A program made the position numbers and the translations under genes. The notes under the pieces are model-generated. The model saw nothing but the letters and a program-made list of their open reading frames with translations, had not been told where the DNA came from and did no database searches. Positions 60,092 to 64,000 of a stretch of DNA of 64,000 nt are shown piece after piece. The stretch is from positions 248,001-312,000 of the forward strand of contig JACRPN010000012.1 of NCBI GenBank assembly GCA_016223145.1, in the 5' to 3' direction. Positions within the stretch are counted from its first letter, which is position 1, and every line of letters begins with the position of its first letter. The DNA is from Armatimonadota bacterium. Its GTDB lineage: Bacteria; Armatimonadota; Fimbriimonadia; Fimbriimonadales; Fimbriimonadaceae.

Positions 60092-60685
60092 ATGCTCTAC
60101 GCTCGGCCCCTTGCGGACCTCATTGCCGAGCTCGAACGGCTGCCGGGAATCGGACCCAAGTCGGCCCAACGGCTCGCCTATCATCTCCTAAGGCAGACTC
60201 AGGCCGATGTGGAACGCCTGAGCCAAGCCTTGGTTGCTGCCAAGCATTCTCTGCGTCTTTGCGAGCGCTGCCAGAACTTCAGCGTCGAGCCGGTTTGCGA
60301 TCTCTGCCGCGACTCACGCCGCCAAGCCCAGCAGATCTGCGTGGTCTCCGACCCCAAAGACATCACGGCGATCGAGCGCATGAACGAGTATCACGGCCAG
60401 TACCACGTGCTGCATGGGGCGCTCTCTCCCATCGACGGGATCGGCCCAGAGCAACTGCGCGTGCGCGAGCTGATCGCTAGGGTGGAGACAGGGGTTGAGG
60501 AGGTGATTCTGGCGACCAACCCGACCATCGAAGGCGATGCCACCGCCCTGTATCTGGCCAAGCTCTTGAAGCCGTGCGGAGTTCGAGTGACCCGTCTGGC
60601 CCACGGCATGCCCATTGGCGGGGAACTGGACTACGCCGATTCGGCAACCCTGCACAGCGCATTCGAGTTTCGTCGCGAGATGTAG
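60092..60685 (+). CDS. recR: Recombination mediator RecR
   Basis: A 197-residue protein that works with RecF/RecO to load RecA on gapped DNA. The helix-hairpin-helix (LPGIGPKSAQRLAYHLL), the zinc site CERCQNFSVEPVCDLCRD, the Toprim domain (QICVVSDPKDITAIERMNEY with GVEEVILATNPTIEGDATALYL) and the C-terminal Walker-like LAHGMPIGGELDYAD are all present. It is the last gene of the cluster and ends two bases from the convergent PadR-linked membrane gene. Confidence 0.96.
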   Translation: MLYARPLADLIAELERLPGIGPKSAQRLAYHLLRQTQADVERLSQALVAAKHSLRLCERCQNFSVEPVCDLCRDSRRQAQQICVVSDPKDITAIERMNEYHGQYHVLHGALSPIDGIGPEQLRVRELIARVETGVEEVILATNPTIEGDATALYLAKLLKPCGVRVTRLAHGMPIGGELDYADSATLHSAFEFRREM

Positions 60686-60687
60686 GC

Positions 60688-61599
60688 TCAGGCCACCCAA
60701 ACTCCAGGACGCGCCGAACTCCATGTTCCCAGACGGCAGACCCACGAGCAAGTCGCTCTGACCATCCCGGCCATCATGAGCCAGATCGCCCCAAGTTGGC
60801 AGGAGAGGGGAAGCAGGGTGATCAGATCGGTGAACGCCCGGAACGACTTGCCTCCGACCTTGCCCCAGGGGGTGGTTTCTTCTCCCGGCAGCCTGTCGCG
60901 GCGCGCCGCACTTTCAAGGGCCAGCCTCCGGGCGTCGGAGGTGGCTCCTTGGGCGGCCCTGGGGTCGCGCTGGATGACGTCCATCAAGTTGCGAATGCCC
61001 TCGACATCGGTGCTGGCCACCAGAATTCCGGTCCGCGGCCCGTGTCGTAAGGACCGGATCGACGAAACGCTTTGCACAGGCTCCGCCTCGGGCAAGGGCA
61101 CCATGGCCGCGAGCGCCATGAGGATGCCCGCGCATGCGATGCTGTGCCGGAGAATCGGAAGAGCCCGTGACTTCAGGCAAGCGTAGCTATAAAACAGGAG
61201 GGTGGACGAAAAGAACACGGGGAACCAAATCGCCACATCGAGCGAGCGCACGAGGTCCACCCTGGTGGCCAAACCAAGCACGAACACGACGAGTCCGGCA
61301 AACCCAACCCCCACGTTACGCCAAGCCACATCGCCTTGGCCCGCCCTCTCCGCCATCGAAACGGCGATTTCCTCTGCCTGGCGTGTGCCGAAGCGCTCCA
61401 AGGCCAAGCGCTCAGCCTCCTCGCGAGTGTGTCCAGCCTCGACCAGGTCTTCTACGGCATCCAGCAGATGCGCGTGAAACTCAGCGAGGATCGCGTCGGC
61501 GCCCTCGGGGTCGTTCAGCGGCTGCAGCCGCGAGCCCACGCCATCGAGATAGCGCTCGATCGCTCCTCCTTCAATCGGTTCGGGTGGCTCGTGCAGCAT
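60688..61599 (-). CDS. Membrane protein with HAAS-type (permease prefix) domain, PadR partner
   Basis: A protein of about 303 residues starting at the ATG at 61599. The N-terminal 90 residues are a helical HAAS-like domain (RYLDGVGSRLQPLNDPE, ILAEFHAHLLDAVEDLVEAG, REEAERLALERFG). This domain is found on membrane proteins encoded next to PadR regulators and is thought to be their sensor or partner. It is followed by four hydrophobic segments. The PadR gene ends 5 bases upstream, so both are in one operon and the protein is probably controlled by PadR. Confidence 0.78.
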   Translation of the reverse strand: MLHEPPEPIEGGAIERYLDGVGSRLQPLNDPEGADAILAEFHAHLLDAVEDLVEAGHTREEAERLALERFGTRQAEEIAVSMAERAGQGDVAWRNVGVGFAGLVVFVLGLATRVDLVRSLDVAIWFPVFFSSTLLFYSYACLKSRALPILRHSIACAGILMALAAMVPLPEAEPVQSVSSIRSLRHGPRTGILVASTDVEGIRNLMDVIQRDPRAAQGATSDARRLALESAARRDRLPGEETTPWGKVGGKSFRAFTDLITLLPLSCQLGAIWLMMAGMVRATCSWVCRLGTWSSARPGVWVA

Positions 61600-61604
61600 G
61601 ACGA

Positions 61605-61928
61605 TTAACCATCGTGGTTGAGCTTGAACAGGGAATTCATGCTCTTGGCGAACTGGAGCCAATTGCGGCGCTGGGCCTTGAGCTCACTGCGCCCCGTCGA
61701 GGTCAGTGAATAGGTCTTTCTCGAGGCCCTGCCCTCCTCGTGGTTCCATTCGGCCGTGATCAGGCCCGCTTCCTCCAGCCGGTGCAAGCCCGGATAGAGC
61801 TGCCCCTCGCCCAGCTTGAGGAAGCCCTCGCTGTGTTTTTGAACTCGCTTAACGATCCCGTAGCCGTGCAAGGGCCCATCGGCCAGCGTGGCCAGGATGA
61901 CTGCGTCTAGATCGGATCGGAATGCCAT
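61605..61928 (-). CDS. PadR-family transcriptional regulator
   Basis: A 107-residue winged-helix repressor: LDAVILATLADGPLHGYGIVKRV, then GEGQLYPGLHRLEEAGLITAEW with the recognition helix, then the beta wing (GRASRKTYSLTSTGRSELKAQ). PadR proteins respond to phenolic or antimicrobial compounds and usually repress a neighbouring membrane or efflux gene. Here the HAAS-type membrane protein follows directly. The 111-base gap to the divergent glycoside hydrolase gene may hold its operator, but none is evident. Confidence 0.93.
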   Translation of the reverse strand: MAFRSDLDAVILATLADGPLHGYGIVKRVQKHSEGFLKLGEGQLYPGLHRLEEAGLITAEWNHEEGRASRKTYSLTSTGRSELKAQRRNWLQFAKSMNSLFKLNHDG

Positions 61929-62039
61929 GTTGCGGTGTGCCTCTGGAAGTCAATATACACGAGACCCAACGCTCCTACCAACTGTTTTGTGAGCCGGCGG
62001 GCGCGAAGTCGAAGTATGCTCGGGTCTGAGGCTCCACTC

Positions 62040-64000
62040 ATGATCGCTTTTGCACTTTCTGTGCTCGCGGCACCCCAGGCCGCCGTCTGGTACGGCCCAG
62101 CCACCGTTTCCTTCACATTTCCGCTTGAAGGAAGCCCATATGATCCGGCCCTGAACGACCTGCGCGTTCGTTTCGAGCGCCCCAAACAAATCGCCGAAGA
62201 GCGCCTGGCCTATTTCGACGCAGGCACGATCAAATGCGTCTTGGTTTCGCCCGTCAAGGGCTCCTATCGCGCGACCCTGCTCGTGAATCGAAAGCCTGCG
62301 CCCGTCGCACCCCAGTCCGGGAATCTGTCGAGGCAACTCCCGGATGGGTACCTTCGCGTGGACTCCAAGTCTCGCCGATTTCGGTTCGACCGAGGCGCAG
62401 CCTACTGGCCCATCGGACACAACCTCGGCTGGCAAACCCCCAGCCTCCCCGACATAACCGAGCAGATCGCCCAGATGGCCAAGGAGGGTATCAACTGGAC
62501 CCGCATCTGGGCCTGCCATTGGGACGGAAAGAACCCGTTTTGGCCCCAAGACGGCCACAAACTGCCGATGGGAACCCTCGACCCGAAGGTGCTATCGCGT
62601 TGGGACCAGATTGTCGAGGCCTGCGCCAGGAACGGTGTGCGGTTCCAGTTTGTGCTGTTCCACCATGGCCAGTTCGCTTCGACCGTGAACCCCAATTGGC
62701 CCGATCACCCCTGGAATGCCAAGAACGGCGGCTTCCTCTCGAACGCGGCCGACTTCTTCACTAACCCCACCGCCAAACGCCTCGCCAAGCTCTGGCTCAG
62801 GTACGCGGTGGCACGATGGGGGCACTCCCCCTCGATCATGGCTTGGGAGCTCTTCAACGAGGTGGAGTGGGTGGACGCTCGCTACCAAAATCGTTGGGCC
62901 GATATCGAGGCTTGGCACGCCGAGATGGCGGAGTACCTGCGCTCGATCGATCCATACCGCCACCTCGTCACTTCCAGTTCGGCGATGGACCAACCTGCGC
63001 TTTGGGTCAAGCTGGACTATTATCAGCCCCACACCTATCCGCCCGACATCTCAAGCGCCGTGGCGGGCGCCACGTTGCCCAAGGACAAACCGCTCTTCTA
63101 TGGCGAATTCGGTCCTGGCGACTTCCAGGGCGACGCCGAAAGGCGCGCGATTCGGGATGGCATCTGGGCCGCGGCGCTCTCGTGCCACGCGGGTGCGGCG
63201 CAGTATTGGTATTGGGACCGCATGCAGGCGCCGGGCATGGTTGCCGAATTTCGCCGGGCTAGCCACCTACTCACATCCTTCAACTATGCCGAGAGGAAGG
63301 ACTTGCGGCCCCTTGCTTTCAAAGTGGACGCTCCGATGGGCGGCGACCTGGTGTTCGGACCCGGCGTGGGTTGGGGGGCCACCACCAAGTTCGAATTTCA
63401 GCTACCAGAAGAGGCCACCGCAGCGAACCTCGGCAAGCTTTCGGGGTTCATGAACTCCCACACAGGAGGCAACAAGGCGCTCTTCCCCGAGCCGCTGACC
63501 TTCCGCTTCCGGGCGCCGGCAGCGGGGGCTCTGAAGATCCGTTTGGGAACGCTCGCCAAGGCCGGAGCCTCGCTTCGCGTGTCCGCCAACGGGGCGGTGG
63601 TGACGGAGCGGAAATGGGACGGCGGAAACGCTGACCGCCTCCTGAACGAGACGCTGGAAGCCAAGTTCCCAGCCGGCGACGTCGTGCTCAAGATCGAGAG
63701 CCTGGGGCCGGATTGGGTCGTGGTTCAGAGCTTTTCGATCGCCGGCATCGCGCCTCTGGCCTCAGGGATGGCCTGTGGCGACAAGAACGGCGCGCTGATC
63801 AGGCTGCGATTGGCCGGCGGAGCAGCCCTTCCGTTGGAGGTGGGGCTCGGCGGGCTCGGGCTCCCCGACGGCATCTATCGGTCAAATGAGTTGGACTTGG
63901 CTCAAGGATCGGGTCAGATCGGGACCGTTCAGATCAAAGGTGGCTGGGTCGTCGGCAGAGTCAAGCTCACGTCGCCCGATTCCGTGTTATCCCTTACGCG
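62040..64000 (+). CDS. Clan GH-A glycoside hydrolase (cellulase/endo-mannanase-like), cut by the right edge
   Basis: The reading frame from the ATG at 62040 stays open for 653 codons to the window end. A short signal (MIAFALSVLAAPQAA) leads into an N-terminal beta domain with SFTFPLEGSPYDPALNDLR, as in DUF5060/DUF4038-type proteins. A TIM-barrel part follows, with YWPIGHNLGWQ, INWTRIWACHWDG, AWELFNEVEWVD (acid/base Glu274) and LFYGEFGPGDF (nucleophile Glu356). The last 250 residues are a beta-rich C-terminal domain. It probably degrades plant or fungal polysaccharide outside the cell; exact activity is not determinable. Confidence 0.82.
   Translation, partial: MIAFALSVLAAPQAAVWYGPATVSFTFPLEGSPYDPALNDLRVRFERPKQIAEERLAYFDAGTIKCVLVSPVKGSYRATLLVNRKPAPVAPQSGNLSRQLPDGYLRVDSKSRRFRFDRGAAYWPIGHNLGWQTPSLPDITEQIAQMAKEGINWTRIWACHWDGKNPFWPQDGHKLPMGTLDPKVLSRWDQIVEACARNGVRFQFVLFHHGQFASTVNPNWPDHPWNAKNGGFLSNAADFFTNPTAKRLAKLWLRYAVARWGHSPSIMAWELFNEVEWVDARYQNRWADIEAWHAEMAEYLRSIDPYRHLVTSSSAMDQPALWVKLDYYQPHTYPPDISSAVAGATLPKDKPLFYGEFGPGDFQGDAERRAIRDGIWAAALSCHAGAAQYWYWDRMQAPGMVAEFRRASHLLTSFNYAERKDLRPLAFKVDAPMGGDLVFGPGVGWGATTKFEFQLPEEATAANLGKLSGFMNSHTGGNKALFPEPLTFRFRAPAAGALKIRLGTLAKAGASLRVSANGAVVTERKWDGGNADRLLNETLEAKFPAGDVVLKIESLGPDWVVVQSFSIAGIAPLASGMACGDKNGALIRLRLAGGAALPLEVGLGGLGLPDGIYRSNELDLAQGSGQIGTVQIKGGWVVGRVKLTSPDSVLSLT

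Overview
The window is a GC-rich bacterial chromosome segment. Two exported proteins end in PEP-CTERM sorting tails. It also carries a futalosine-pathway menaquinone gene (mqnA), a SARP/BTAD regulator fused to an AAA-like ATPase, and short GGATTGC-type repeats that have spread into coding sequence. Together these suggest a Gram-negative-type environmental lineage such as Armatimonadota (Fimbriimonadia-like). That assignment is inference from gene content, not a phylogenetic result.

Left part (1-28040): a minus-strand pair (LD-carboxypeptidase and phosphodiester glycosidase), a PEP-CTERM protein with a cysteine-peptidase-like fold, class I aldolase, and a DEAD-box helicase. Next comes the conserved rpmH-rnpA-yidD-yidC-jag cluster without dnaA. 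After it come a second phosphodiester glycosidase, an amine oxidase/secreted protein/BTAD-ATPase operon meeting a giant AAA-WD40 membrane protein tail to tail, and then several secreted beta-propeller, PKD and M43 metalloprotease proteins. The block ends with a minus-strand operon (zf-TFIIB, TerC, TerB-like, SbtA-type transporter) whose leader reads as a yybP-ykoY manganese riboswitch with a classical terminator.

Middle part (28045-50168): a composite mobile/defence island at a tRNA-Ala(CGC) gene. Three copies of the tRNA 3' end (28045, 45758 and the intact tRNA at 50093) split it into two segments. The 17.7-kb segment has a P4-like primase-helicase, hairpin-rich non-coding DNA, ArdC antirestriction protein, HNH nuclease, a DUF2130-like nuclease/metallo-beta-lactamase/membrane-protein operon, a type III restriction-modification system with a 42-residue coupled membrane peptide, a structured terminator RNA, an excisionase-like gene and a tyrosine integrase. 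The 4.3-kb segment holds one tightly overlapping minus-strand operon: a DGQHR-domain protein, an unrecognised 440-residue protein and a D12-class adenine methyltransferase. This operon is the best candidate for an undescribed system.

Right part (50169-64000): a decayed second tRNA copy, mqnA, a membrane protein, a methyltransferase/glycosyltransferase pair invaded by short repeats, a DUF433/PIN-like toxin-antitoxin pair, an MFS transporter, MsrA and HutH. These are followed by the conserved SRP RNA-dnaX-ybaB-recR cluster, a PadR regulator with its membrane partner, and a clan GH-A glycoside hydrolase that runs off the right edge.
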